A stretch of 64,000 nt of DNA, from the NCBI GenBank assembly GCA_000230935.2, contig AGIQ01000011.1, forward strand, positions 49,476-113,475, in the 5' to 3' direction. Position 1 is the first letter of the stretch, and each line of letters starts with the position of its first letter. Position numbers and translations under genes: made by a program. Below, one piece after another: positions 1 through 9,832 of the stretch. Under the pieces are notes generated by a model that saw only the letters and a list, made by a program, of their open reading frames with translations, did no database searches and was not told the origin of the DNA. Source of the DNA: Mycolicibacterium rhodesiae JS60. Lineage in GTDB: Bacteria; Actinomycetota; Actinomycetes; Mycobacteriales; Mycobacteriaceae.

Positions 1-228
1 CAGTTCGGCTCGACCTCGATGCTGCAGCGCAAGCTGCGGGTCGGCTTCGCCAAGGCCGGCCGGCTGATGGACCTGATGGAGACCCGCAGCATCGTCGGGC
101 CGTCCGAGGGATCCAAGGCCCGCGAGGTGTTGGTCAAGCCCGACGAGCTGGCCGCGACGCTGATGGCGATCCGCGGTGGCGGCGGGGACGACGACGAGTC
201 CGACGACGACTACGAGGACGTTGATTGA
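1..228 (+). CDS. ftsK: DNA translocase FtsK, C-terminal fragment
   Basis: The reading frame is open from base 1 to a TGA at 226-228, so only the last 75 codons are present. The segment reads QFGSTSMLQRKLRVGFAKA, the typical start of the winged-helix gamma domain that recognises chromosomal orientation sequences at the C-terminus of FtsK/SpoIIIE translocases. It ends in a strongly acidic tail rich in D and E, common in mycobacterial FtsK. FtsK is a membrane-anchored hexameric motor that pumps DNA at the septum. The position just before argA and pgsA3 matches the M. tuberculosis order (Rv2748c). The N-terminus lies outside the window. Confidence 0.9.
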   Translation, partial: QFGSTSMLQRKLRVGFAKAGRLMDLMETRSIVGPSEGSKAREVLVKPDELAATLMAIRGGGGDDDESDDDYEDVD

Positions 229-286
229 GCGGTGACGTGGCATGTTCCACGGGGCCAAATCTCTGCGACAACGCTCACTCAACGCG

Positions 287-787
287 TCAGAGCTTAAGCA
301 GCATGCGGGTGTTGCCGAGGATGTTGGGCTTCACGTACGACAGGTCGAGGAACTCCGCGACACCGATGTCGTAAGAACGGCACATCTCCTCGTACACCTC
401 GGCGGTCACGGGCGTGCCCTCGATCTCGGCGAAGCCGTGCCGGGTGAAGAACTCCGTCTCGAAGGTCAGCACGAACAGCCGCTGCAGCTGGAGCTCGCGG
501 GCAACCGTGAGCAGCTGGTCGACGACAGCGTGGCCGATACCGCGGCCCTTGACCTTCGGATCGACGGCGACGGTGCGCACCTCGCCGAGGTCGGCCCACA
601 GCACGTGCAGCGCCCCGCAGCCCACGACCTCGCCGTCGAGCTCGGCCACCCAGAACTCCTGGACGGCCTCGTACAGCGTGACCAGGTTCTTCTCCAGCAG
701 GATCTTGCCCGCATAGGTGTCGACCAGACGCTTGATGTCGGGGACATCCGAGGTGCGGGCGCGGCGGACGACGACATCGGAGCTCAC
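287..787 (-). CDS. argA: Amino-acid N-acetyltransferase (N-acetylglutamate synthase type)
   Basis: This 166-residue GNAT-fold protein corresponds to Rv2747, the short stand-alone N-acetylglutamate synthase that starts arginine biosynthesis by acetylating glutamate with acetyl-CoA. The acetyl-CoA loop is seen as VKGRGIGHAVV (about residues 90-100), preceded by the beta-strand EVRTVAVDP. I place the start at GTG 787 (reading VSSDVVVRR). The open frame runs much further upstream, but that part is Arg/Pro/His-rich and antisense to pgsA3. The gene is transcribed divergently from pgsA3 with 54 nt between the starts. Substrate specificity is inferred from family and gene order. Confidence 0.88.
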   Translation of the reverse strand: MSSDVVVRRARTSDVPDIKRLVDTYAGKILLEKNLVTLYEAVQEFWVAELDGEVVGCGALHVLWADLGEVRTVAVDPKVKGRGIGHAVVDQLLTVARELQLQRLFVLTFETEFFTRHGFAEIEGTPVTAEVYEEMCRSYDIGVAEFLDLSYVKPNILGNTRMLLKL

Positions 788-841
788 GGGTGCAGAGTAT
801 CGGGCGTGAGGCCCCGGACTGCCAACCGATATTCTGTTGCG

Positions 842-1447
842 GTGTCGGGACAACCCCAAACCGGTCCGGCGGTCCCGCGCGTGCGGATAGCCAACGTCGC
901 CAACCTGCTGACGGGGGTACGGCTGGTCCTGGTCCCGATCTTCCTGTTGGCGCTCTTTGCCGGTGACGGTCATGAAAGCGCCTATCGGATAACAGCTTTC
1001 GTCATCTTCGCGGTCGCGGTCATCACCGACCGGTTCGACGGTTCGCTGGCGCGCACGTACGGCATGGTCACCGAATTCGGCAAGCTCGCCGACCCGATCG
1101 CCGACAAGATGCTGATCGGTGCCGCGCTGATCGGGCTGTCGATGCTCGGCGACCTGCCGTGGTGGGTGACGGTGGTGATCTTGATCCGCGAACTCGGCAT
1201 CACGGTGCTGCGGTTGGCCGTGCTGCGGCGCGGGGTGATCCCGGCCAGCCGCGGGGGCAAGGTCAAGACGCTGGTGCAGGCCGTCGCGATCGGGCTGTTC
1301 GTGCTTCCGTTGCACAACTGGTCGTCGCCGTGGCTGACGGTGGCCTGGGTGATCATGTGGGCCGCGGTCGTGCTCACGGTGCTCACCGGGCTCGACTACG
1401 TGGTGTCGGCGATCAGGGACTCCCGTGAGCGACCCGCTGGTCGATGA
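842..1447 (+). CDS. pgsA3: CDP-diacylglycerol-glycerol-3-phosphate 3-phosphatidyltransferase
   Basis: The 201-residue integral membrane enzyme carries the complete CDP-alcohol phosphatidyltransferase signature D-G-x2-A-R-x8-G-x3-D-x3-D, read as DG-SL-AR, then G-KLA-D-PIA-D. Several hydrophobic helices surround it. The family transfers a phosphatidyl group from CDP-diacylglycerol to an alcohol, here expected to be glycerol-3-phosphate on the way to phosphatidylglycerol and cardiolipin. The start is GTG 842 (VSGQPQTG). The frame upstream is antisense to argA and was excluded. The 3' end overlaps cinA by 23 nt, so the two are probably co-transcribed. The equivalent in M. tuberculosis is Rv2746c. 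Confidence 0.9.
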   Translation: MSGQPQTGPAVPRVRIANVANLLTGVRLVLVPIFLLALFAGDGHESAYRITAFVIFAVAVITDRFDGSLARTYGMVTEFGKLADPIADKMLIGAALIGLSMLGDLPWWVTVVILIRELGITVLRLAVLRRGVIPASRGGKVKTLVQAVAIGLFVLPLHNWSSPWLTVAWVIMWAAVVLTVLTGLDYVVSAIRDSRERPAGR

Positions 1448-1913
1448 CGCTGCCCGAGCGCTGGTCGCAGCCTTGGCGGCGCGCGCCCAGAGCGTCGCGA
1501 CCGCGGAATCGCTGACCGCGGGCCTGCTGGCGGCCACGCTGGCCGGGGTACCCGGTGCCAGCGTCGTCCTGCGGGGCGGTCTGGTCACCTACACCGTCGA
1601 AACCAAGATCACGTTGGCCGGAGTGCCGCGCGAGCTGCTCGACGACGTCGGCCCGGTCGCGGCACCGACGGCGGCCCTATTGGCGGAGGGGGCGCGGGAC
1701 CGATGCGCTGCGACCTGGGGCGTCGGCCTCACCGGCGTGGCCGGCCCGGAACCGCACGGCGGGCATCCGGTCGGCACCGTCTTCCTGGGACTGGCCGGTC
1801 CCGGGCCGACGGAGGTCGCCGAATTGGCGCTCGACGGCTCCCGCTGGGATATCCGGCTGGCTGCCGTGCACGAGGCCATCGGCCGGCTGTCCGTCCTGGT
1901 CGAGCGAACTTGA
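1425..1913 (+). CDS. CinA C-terminal-domain protein (NMN amidohydrolase, PncC type)
   Basis: This 162-residue protein is a stand-alone CinA C-terminal domain. It shows ATAESLTAGLL near residue 25, YTVETKITLAGVP near 55 and the GVAGPEPHGGHPVGTVFLGL segment near 105-125, all typical of the family. Family members deamidate nicotinamide mononucleotide to nicotinic acid mononucleotide in NAD salvage. The N-terminal COG1058 domain of full-length CinA is absent, as is usual for PncC. The GTG start at 1425 lies inside the end of pgsA3 and suggests translational coupling. M. tuberculosis has no gene here between pgsA3 and clgR as far as I recall, so the slot is variable among mycobacteria. Confidence 0.85.
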   Translation: MSDPLVDDAARALVAALAARAQSVATAESLTAGLLAATLAGVPGASVVLRGGLVTYTVETKITLAGVPRELLDDVGPVAAPTAALLAEGARDRCAATWGVGLTGVAGPEPHGGHPVGTVFLGLAGPGPTEVAELALDGSRWDIRLAAVHEAIGRLSVLVERT

Positions 1914-1922
1914 GGTTTCCTG

Positions 1923-1949
1923 GGAACCAATTCAGCGCCCTACGGCGTT
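1923..1949 (+). promoter_or_regulatory. SigE/ECF-type promoter of the clgR-pspA-pspM unit
   Basis: GGAAC (1923-1927) is followed 18 nt later by CGTT (1946-1949), which fits the mycobacterial extracytoplasmic sigma pattern GGAAC-N18-CGTT. The clgR start lies 37 nt downstream. In M. tuberculosis the clgR-psp operon is induced through SigE, so position and pattern agree. No transcript start is visible from sequence alone. Confidence 0.6.
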
Positions 1950-1985
1950 GCAGTAGTTGTTGCAACTCGTGGAGGAGGACACTCG

Positions 1986-2309
1986 ATGGCCGTACTGCTG
2001 CGTGAGGTGATCGGTGACGTGCTTCGTGACGCCCGCACCTCGCAGGGACGCACCCTTCGTGAGGTGTCTGATACGGCCCGTGTCAGCCTCGGCTACCTGT
2101 CTGAGGTGGAGCGCGGTCGCAAAGAGGCCTCCAGCGAGCTGCTCAGCGCGATCTGCAGCGCACTCGACGTTCCGCTGTCGCGGGTCTTGAGCGACGCCGG
2201 GGAGAAAATGGCCGACCGTGAGCGCATTGCCCGATTGACGGCAGTGCCGGATCAGGATTCGTCGATCAAGGTGGTCATCCCGCATCCCGTCGCGATGGCG
2301 GTCGCCTGA
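1986..2309 (+). CDS. clgR: Transcriptional regulator ClgR (XRE-type HTH)
   Basis: The 107-residue protein has one helix-turn-helix of the XRE/Cro type, VIGDVLRDARTSQGRTLREV then VSLGYLSEVERGRKEAS (about residues 8-50), matching ClgR (Rv2745c). ClgR activates clp protease genes and the psp genes under envelope and protein-folding stress. The C-terminus ends in hydrophobic VAMAVA, an ssrA-like tail. ClgR is known to be a Clp substrate, so this may be its degron. A strong ribosome site, GGAGGAGG, lies just before ATG 1986. It heads the clgR-pspA-pspM run, with 108 nt before pspA. Confidence 0.93.
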   Translation: MAVLLREVIGDVLRDARTSQGRTLREVSDTARVSLGYLSEVERGRKEASSELLSAICSALDVPLSRVLSDAGEKMADRERIARLTAVPDQDSSIKVVIPHPVAMAVA

Positions 2310-2417
2310 CCCCGTCAACCGGGTCACATGCGTGCAGGGGTGTGGCCAGGCATCGAGAACCGATAAATTGGGGCTCAACGACCGAACTGCGGCACTCGAT
2401 ATGAAGGCGGGCAACTG

Positions 2418-3230
2418 ATGGCCAATCCGTTCACCAAGGCGTGGAAGTACCTGATGGCGCTTTTCAACTCCAAGGTCGACGAGTATGCCGACCCGAAGAT
2501 CCAGATCCAGCAGGCAATCGAAGAGGCCCAGCGGCAGCATCAGGCGCTGACCCAGCAGGCCGCCCAGGTGATCGGAAACCAGCGCCAGCTCGAGATGCGG
2601 CTCAACCGGCAGCTCGCCGACATCGAGAAGCTGCAGGTCAACGTCCGCCAGGCGCTCACCCTCGCCGATCAGGCAGTCGCCGGCGGTGACGCCGCCAAGG
2701 CCACCGAGTACAACAACGCCGCCGAGGCGTTCGCCGCCCAGCTGGTGACCGCCGAGCAGAGCGTCGAAGACCTCAAGGGCCTGCACGATCAGGCGCTGCA
2801 GGCCGCAGGCCAGGCCAAGAAGGCCGTCGAGCAGAACGCGATGATGCTGCAGCAGAAGATCGCCGAACGCACCAAGCTGCTCAGCCAGCTCGAGCAGGCC
2901 AAGATGCAGGAGCAGGTCAGCGCCTCGCTACGGTCGATGAGTGAACTCGCCGCGCCCGGCAACACGCCCAGCCTCGACGAGGTGCGCGACAAGATCGAGC
3001 GCCGCTACGCCAACGCGATCGGTTCGGCCGAGCTGGCCCAGAACTCGGTGCAGGGCCGGATGCTCGAGGTGCAGCAGGCCAGCGTGCAGATGGCCGGTCA
3101 CTCGCGGCTCGAGCAGATCCGTGCCTCGATGCGCGGGGAAGCGCTTCCTTCTGGCGCCACGCCGGCGGTTACCCCCGCGCCGGCACCCCCGATCAGTGCA
3201 CCCGAGCCCGAGAAGCCACTCGGACAGTAG
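2418..3230 (+). CDS. pspA: Phage-shock protein A homologue (35-kDa antigen)
   Basis: This 270-residue PspA/IM30 protein is the 35-kDa antigen (Rv2744c). It is almost entirely alpha-helical coiled coil, with Gln/Glu/Lys-rich stretches such as IQIQQAIEEAQRQHQAL (residues about 27-45) and MMLQQKIAERTKLLSQLEQA (about 140-160). The C-terminal 35 residues are Pro/Ala-rich and look disordered. PspA oligomerises at the inner face of the membrane and protects it under stress. In mycobacteria it works with ClgR and PspM. Start ATG 2418 follows GAAGGCGGG. Confidence 0.92.
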   Translation: MANPFTKAWKYLMALFNSKVDEYADPKIQIQQAIEEAQRQHQALTQQAAQVIGNQRQLEMRLNRQLADIEKLQVNVRQALTLADQAVAGGDAAKATEYNNAAEAFAAQLVTAEQSVEDLKGLHDQALQAAGQAKKAVEQNAMMLQQKIAERTKLLSQLEQAKMQEQVSASLRSMSELAAPGNTPSLDEVRDKIERRYANAIGSAELAQNSVQGRMLEVQQASVQMAGHSRLEQIRASMRGEALPSGATPAVTPAPAPPISAPEPEKPLGQ

Positions 3231-3245
3231 GAGGCGAGTTCTTCG

Positions 3246-4064
3246 ATGGCGGTGAGTCCCTATTTAACGCGCCAATGGCGTTCGGCCATCCAGCGCGGTA
3301 TCGACACCGTCAGCGAGTACGCCGACACCGCGGCCCAAAAGCTCAGCGCCGCTGCCGATCCGCGCGCCCGGCTGCTGCGTAAGCGGCGCTGGGCGTTGCG
3401 GCTGGGCCTGTTCTTCGGGTTCGCGACGGTGTTCTGGGTGGGTGTCACCGGGCTGCTCGCGACGTGGAGCACACCGGTGTGGGGGCTGATCATCACGGGG
3501 GTGATCGCGGCCGGCGCCGCGGTGCCCGCGACCCTGTTGCTGTTGCGCTATCGCTGGCTTCGGCGCGAGCCCCTGCCGCCGCAGCGTCAGGCGAGTGGCC
3601 GGCGGCTGCCTCCGCACGGATCGGTGGCCCGGCCGTCGATGTCGGCGCTGGGCGCCTCCGAGCGGGGCTTTCACTCATTGCTCGGCGTGATGACGCGCGG
3701 CAACATGTTGCCGCCAGAGGAGATTCGCGAGCTGACCGAGGCCGCCGAGCGCACCGCGGCGACCATGGCGGCGACCGCGGCCGAGGTGGTCTCGATGGAG
3801 CGCGCGGCGGCCGAGACGCCGCATTCGCGGACGTATCTGGCGCCGACCATCAACGCGTTCACCGCTCAGCTCAACGCCGGCGTGCGCCAGTACAACGAAA
3901 TGGTCACCGCTGCAGCGCAACTGGTGTCAGCGGCCAACACCGGCTCGATGTCGAGCTCGCCGATGTCGGCGCAGCGCTACCGCAACGAGTTGGCCGGTGC
4001 GACCGACCGGCTGATGGGTTGGGCCCAGGCGTTCGACGAGCTGGGCCAGCTCCGCCGCGCCTGA
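3246..4064 (+). CDS. pspM: Phage-shock membrane protein PspM
   Basis: A 272-residue protein 15 nt after pspA on the same strand, equivalent to Rv2743c. Two adjacent hydrophobic segments, about residues 58-78 (LGLFFGFATVFWVGVTGLLA) and 82-102 (VWGLIITGVIAAGAAVPATL), form a membrane hairpin. The remaining cytosolic part (about 110-272) is helical and Ala/Glu-rich. PspM anchors PspA at the membrane in mycobacteria. It ends 8 nt before the end of the convergent DUF5313 gene. Confidence 0.85.
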   Translation: MAVSPYLTRQWRSAIQRGIDTVSEYADTAAQKLSAAADPRARLLRKRRWALRLGLFFGFATVFWVGVTGLLATWSTPVWGLIITGVIAAGAAVPATLLLLRYRWLRREPLPPQRQASGRRLPPHGSVARPSMSALGASERGFHSLLGVMTRGNMLPPEEIRELTEAAERTAATMAATAAEVVSMERAAAETPHSRTYLAPTINAFTAQLNAGVRQYNEMVTAAAQLVSAANTGSMSSSPMSAQRYRNELAGATDRLMGWAQAFDELGQLRRA

Positions 4065-4072
4065 CACCGCGG

Positions 4073-4387
4073 CTAATCCGGGCGCGGACCGAACCGTTCG
4101 ATATAGGACTGGTGCTTACCGGCGTTGCGCTCACGCTCGAGTTTCTCGATCAGATCCGGATCCAGGTGGTGCACCCGCAGCATGTGCTTGCGCCAGATCT
4201 TGTTCAACGCGTGCGAGAAGTAGATGAACGGGATCAGAATCGGGATCGTCATGCTGGCTCGCACCCACATGGCGGTCGGGACCAGCCAGAACGGCGCGAG
4301 GATGAGCAACGCCGGCACCATCACGCGGAGCATCACCCGCCGGGTGGCGCCGGGACCGGTGAGGTCTTCACGGACCCAGTCCAGCAT
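4073..4387 (-). CDS. DUF5313 membrane protein; true start probably upstream
   Basis: From the first ATG (4387) this gene encodes 104 residues. The same frame stays coding-like for 25 codons more, reading KPNLFQLVGYYLGKRLPDS, which I remember as the conserved N-terminus of mycobacterial DUF5313 proteins. No ATG, GTG or TTG exists there. The best-placed codon is GTT at 4462-4460, six bases after a GGAG ribosome site and one base from GTG. Two hydrophobic helices (PALLILAPFWLVPTAMW and MTIPILIPFIYFSHAL) follow the DWVREDLTGPGA motif. The gene lies directly behind ephG on the same strand, in the same frame, separated by ephG's TAG. Function unknown. Confidence 0.75.
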   Translation of the reverse strand: MLDWVREDLTGPGATRRVMLRVMVPALLILAPFWLVPTAMWVRASMTIPILIPFIYFSHALNKIWRKHMLRVHHLDPDLIEKLERERNAGKHQSYIERFGPRPD

Positions 4388-4471
4388 CGAGTCCGGCAGT
4401 CGTTTACCCAGGTAGTAGCCGACTAGCTGGAAAAGGTTGGGTTTCGTACCGTCAGTGCTAACCGTGATCTC

Positions 4472-4912
4472 CTAGAGCGTCGGACGCAGTGCCGGAACCA
4501 CGGCACCGAGCAGGCCCCTGGCGGTGCCTTTGAGCATGTCCATCATGTCGAAATAGTCCCGCCATAGAGTAATTCGGCCGTCGCTCACTTCGAAAACGCC
4601 ACACACCCAGAACTGCAGGCGCACCGGGCCCACCCTGAGTGCGTCGGTCCGCTCGGTGAGCACGACCGGGCCGTTGACCGCGATGCGGTGGATCTTCACC
4701 TCGAAACCGAAGCTGGGACGCTGCAGTCCCTTGAACAGCTTCATGGTCCGCTTGCGGCCGCGGACGGTGGGAAAACCGACGTTCTGGTAGACGAGATTGT
4801 CGTCAAGTTGAGCGTCGGCGGTCGCCAGGTCCTGCTGCTGCAGCGCGTTCAAGAAGACCTCGACGGTGTGGGCATTGTCGATGTCGGAGCTCACGGTGGT
4901 CTGCTCGGTCAT
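4472..4912 (-). CDS. ephG: Limonene-1,2-epoxide hydrolase-family epoxide hydrolase
   Basis: The 146-residue protein corresponds to EphG (Rv2740), a SnoaL/NTF2-like epoxide hydrolase that opens lipophilic epoxides, including sterol epoxides, to diols. Visible family features are NVGFPTVRGRKR (about 49-60), LTERTDALRVGP (85-97) with the catalytic Asp/Arg pair, and the acidic strand ITLWRDYFDM near residue 115. It is transcribed away from the glycosyltransferase, with 42 nt between the start codons, so the two share a promoter region. It stops with TAG directly in front of the DUF5313 reading frame. Confidence 0.88.
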   Translation of the reverse strand: MTEQTTVSSDIDNAHTVEVFLNALQQQDLATADAQLDDNLVYQNVGFPTVRGRKRTMKLFKGLQRPSFGFEVKIHRIAVNGPVVLTERTDALRVGPVRLQFWVCGVFEVSDGRITLWRDYFDMMDMLKGTARGLLGAVVPALRPTL

Positions 4913-4954
4913 GCTCGTCAGCCTAGGCGCGAACCGCTATGGCAGGGTAGGCGC

Positions 4955-6127
4955 GTGCGCGTCGCGGTGGTAGCAGGCCCGGATCCGGGCCATGCCTTCC
5001 CCGCGATCGCGTTGTGTCTACGGCTGGCCGCCGCCGGGGACGATCCCGTCCTGCTCACCGGCACCGAATGGCTCGACACCGCCCGGGCCGCCGGCATCGA
5101 ATCCGTCGAACTCGTCGGCCTCGACGTCACCGACGCCGATGACGACGCCGACGCCGGCGAGAAGATCAACCAGCGTGCGGCGCGGATGGCCGTGCTCAAC
5201 GCGCCGGTGCTGCGTGACCTGACACCCGATCTGATCGTCTCCGACGTGATCACCGTCTGCGGCGGAATGGCCGCCGAGCTGCTGGGCGTCCCGTGGGTCG
5301 AGCTGAACCCGCAGCCGTTGTACCTGCCATCGCGCGGCCTGCCGCCGCTGGGTAGCGGACTGGCGGCCGGAACCGGTATCCGCGGCCGGCTACGCGACTC
5401 GATCATGCGGGTCCTGACCGCGCGCTCGTTGAAGAAAGGGCAGCGTCAGCGTTCGGCGGCGCGGGTGCAGATCGGGCTGCCGGCGCGCGAACCCGGGCCG
5501 GTCCGTCGTCTGATCGCCACCCTGCCCGCGCTCGAGGTGCCGCGTCCGGACTGGCCCGCCGAGGCCGTGATCGTCGGCCCGCTGCACTTCGAGCCGACGG
5601 CCGCGGTGCTGCCGATCCCGCCGGGGGACGGCCCGGTCATCGTGGTGGCCCCGTCGACCGCCAACACGGGCGCCCACGGCGTGGCCGAACTGACGCTGGA
5701 ACACCTGATCCCGGGACGCACCGTGCCCGCCGGCTCGCGGGTGGTGATCTCCCGGCTGGGCGGGCAGGACCTCGACGTGCCGCCGTGGGCGAGTGTGGGC
5801 CTCGGCCGCCAGGACGAGCTGCTCACCCACGCCGATCTGGTGATCTGCGGCGGCGGGCACGGCATGTTGTCGAAGACCCTGCTCGCCGGCGTGCCGCTGG
5901 TGGTGATTCCCGGCGGTGGTGACCAATGGGAGTTGGCGAATCGTGTTGTGCGACAAGGTAGTGCGCGTCTGATTCGGCCGCTGTCCGCCGAGGCGCTGGT
6001 GGCCGAGGTGGCCGAGGTGCTGTCGTCGCGGGATTACCGGGAGGCGGCCCGGCGCGCGGGGGAGAGCATCGATCGGGTCACTGATCCGGTACAGGTGTGC
6101 CATGAAGCCAAGCGGGTGGCTGGGTAA
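4955..6127 (+). CDS. Glycosyltransferase, GT-B fold (Rv2739c-like)
   Basis: The 390-residue protein resembles Rv2739c, an alanine-rich UDP-glycosyltransferase-like protein of the GT1/MurG type. It starts VRVAVVAGPDPGHAFPAIAL, the nucleotide-fold strand and glycine loop common to the N-domain of GT-B enzymes. The C-domain carries ICGGGHGMLSKTLLAGVP and VVIPGGGDQWELANRV (about 300-340), the donor-nucleotide pocket. I chose GTG 4955 because the upstream frame is antisense to ephG. Donor and acceptor are unknown. The DUF3046 gene follows 9 nt later. Confidence 0.8.
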   Translation: MRVAVVAGPDPGHAFPAIALCLRLAAAGDDPVLLTGTEWLDTARAAGIESVELVGLDVTDADDDADAGEKINQRAARMAVLNAPVLRDLTPDLIVSDVITVCGGMAAELLGVPWVELNPQPLYLPSRGLPPLGSGLAAGTGIRGRLRDSIMRVLTARSLKKGQRQRSAARVQIGLPAREPGPVRRLIATLPALEVPRPDWPAEAVIVGPLHFEPTAAVLPIPPGDGPVIVVAPSTANTGAHGVAELTLEHLIPGRTVPAGSRVVISRLGGQDLDVPPWASVGLGRQDELLTHADLVICGGGHGMLSKTLLAGVPLVVIPGGGDQWELANRVVRQGSARLIRPLSAEALVAEVAEVLSSRDYREAARRAGESIDRVTDPVQVCHEAKRVAG

Positions 6128-6136
6128 GTTGGTGAC

Positions 6137-6331
6137 GTGCGGCTGACGGAATTCCACGAACTGGTCGATGCGCAATTCGGCCCGGTTCGCGGGGGCTCAC
6201 TGGTGGTCGACCATGTGCTGACACAGTTGGGTGGACGCACCGCCGCGCAGGCCATCGAGGATGGTGTGGAGCCCCGCGACGTGTGGCGGGCGCTGTGTGC
6301 GGACTTCGACGTGCCGCGCGATCAGTGGTGA
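6137..6331 (+). CDS. DUF3046 small protein
   Basis: This 64-residue protein matches the actinobacterial DUF3046 family (Rv2738c), nearly always found just upstream of recA. It starts at GTG 6137 (MRLTEFHELVDAQFG) and contains LGGRTAAQAIEDGVEPRDVW, a helical motif typical of the family. It is 9 nt behind the glycosyltransferase and 12 nt before the hydrolase, so the three are probably one transcript. Its molecular role is unknown. Confidence 0.9.
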   Translation: MRLTEFHELVDAQFGPVRGGSLVVDHVLTQLGGRTAAQAIEDGVEPRDVWRALCADFDVPRDQW

Positions 6332-6343
6332 TTTGATACACCG

Positions 6344-7030
6344 ATGGCCACCTTTGCGCTGATCCACGGCTCTTGGCACGGTGCCTGGTGCTGGGAGCTG
6401 TTGATCCCCGAGCTGGAGCGGCGTGGCCATCGGGTGACGGCGGTGGATCTGCCGTCCGACGATCCCGCGGCGACATTCGAGGATTACGCCGACGTGGCGG
6501 TGACGGCTTTGGATGGGGCCGATGATCTGGTGGTGGTGGGGCATTCGCTAGGTGGGTTGACGATTCCCCTGGTTGCGCAGCGGCGACCAGTTCGACGCCT
6601 GATCTACCTGGCCGCCCTGGTTCCCGAAGTCGGGTCCAGTTTCGTTGATCAGCAACGCCGGGACGGCATGCTCAACCCAGCTTATCTGGACGGATTGACC
6701 GTCGTCGGCGATGTCACCGAGTTGACCGATATGGATGTGGTCCGCGAATTGCTGTACACCGGTTGCGACGAGGATCTTTTTCAGGCCGCCGTCCGGCGCT
6801 TGCGCCCGCAGGCCCGGTATCCGCTGCGGCAGTCGTTTTCGCTGAGAGAGTTGCCCGCCGTTCCGTCGTCGTACATCGTGTGCACAGCTGATCGGATGGT
6901 TGATCCCGCCTGGTCGCGGCGCATTGCCAGCGAGCGACTCGGGGTAGCGGCGACGGAGTTTCCTGGCGGACATTCCCCGTTCTGCTCGCGTCCCGCCGAA
7001 CTCGCGGAGCTCTTGACGGCGCTTGTTTGA
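6344..7030 (+). CDS. Alpha/beta-fold hydrolase
   Basis: A 228-residue hydrolase with LIHGSWHGAWCW (residues 6-17, oxyanion-hole region), the nucleophile elbow VVGHSLGGLT with Ser near residue 68, and a late His in FPGGHSPFCSRPAEL near 208. The acidic residue probably sits in CTADRMVDP. This matches small salicylate-esterase/methylesterase-like and pheophorbidase-like hydrolases. The substrate cannot be deduced. In M. tuberculosis nothing equivalent lies between DUF3046 and recA as far as I recall, so it may be a lineage insertion. Its stop codon overlaps a TTGACA sequence upstream of recA. Confidence 0.82.
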   Translation: MATFALIHGSWHGAWCWELLIPELERRGHRVTAVDLPSDDPAATFEDYADVAVTALDGADDLVVVGHSLGGLTIPLVAQRRPVRRLIYLAALVPEVGSSFVDQQRRDGMLNPAYLDGLTVVGDVTELTDMDVVRELLYTGCDEDLFQAAVRRLRPQARYPLRQSFSLRELPAVPSSYIVCTADRMVDPAWSRRIASERLGVAATEFPGGHSPFCSRPAELAELLTALV

Positions 7031-7055
7031 CACGCGCGGCGCGCCTTGCTTGCTT

Positions 7056-7071
7056 TCGAACACCTGTTCGC
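7056..7071 (+). promoter_or_regulatory. LexA (SOS) box upstream of recA
   Basis: TCGAACACCTGTTCGC matches the mycobacterial SOS box TCGAAC-N4-GTTCGA at 11 of 12 defined positions. It lies 103 nt upstream of the recA ATG. LexA repression of one of the two recA promoters is established in mycobacteria. Confidence 0.88.
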
Positions 7072-7098
7072 TATGGTGGTCGACGTTGGACCGAGTTT

Positions 7099-7121
7099 TT
7101 GTCAGAGGCCTCCTTTAACGT
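7099..7121 (+). promoter_or_regulatory. PafBC/RecA-NDp-type promoter of recA
   Basis: TTGTCAGAG, eight bases, then TAACGT fits the LexA-independent DNA-damage promoter pattern tTGTCRgtg-N8-TAnnnT known from mycobacteria, now attributed to PafBC. It ends 53 nt before the recA start. With the LexA box just upstream this gives recA two separate damage-responsive inputs. Confidence 0.75.
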
Positions 7122-7174
7122 CACGGCCAATTGACCAACACGGTCAGCAGACGACTACCGGAAGAGGTATCACC

Positions 7175-9319
<2,145 letters not shown>

Positions 9320-9832
9320 GAGCCGCGAAGAGCAGGCGCACGCGCTGTGTCTGCGCCTGCTCACCGCGCGGCCGCGGACTCGATCTGAGCTGGCCGGGCA
9401 GCTGGCCAAACGGGGATATCCCGGCGAGGTCACCGCGACGATCTTGAATCGGCTCGCCGCCGTCGGCCTGATCGACGATGCGGACTTCGCGCAGCAGTGG
9501 GTCCAATCCCGGCGGCAGCGGGCCGGAAAAGGTAAGCGCGCCTTGGCTGCCGAGCTTCGGACCAAAGGTGTCGACGACGAATTGATCGCCGCGGCGCTCG
9601 ACGGGATCGACGCCGGTGCCGAGCGGCTACGCGCCGAGCAGTTGGTAGAGCAGAAGCTGCGCCGCGAGAAGCTCGACGACGGGGATGACACCAAGGTGAT
9701 GCGCAGGCTGGTCGGGATGCTGGCCCGGCGCGGCTATGGTCAGAGCCTGGCTGTAGCCGTGGTCAGCGAGGGATTGGCGGCAGAGCGAGAGCGTCGGCGA
9801 GTCTAGCCGGGTTTCGCGACTAGGCTTCGCGC

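Noticed and set aside
242..841. Extended N-terminus of pgsA3 (200 extra codons)
   Set aside because: The extra part is exactly antisense to argA, has no membrane or family features and would double the size of the enzyme.
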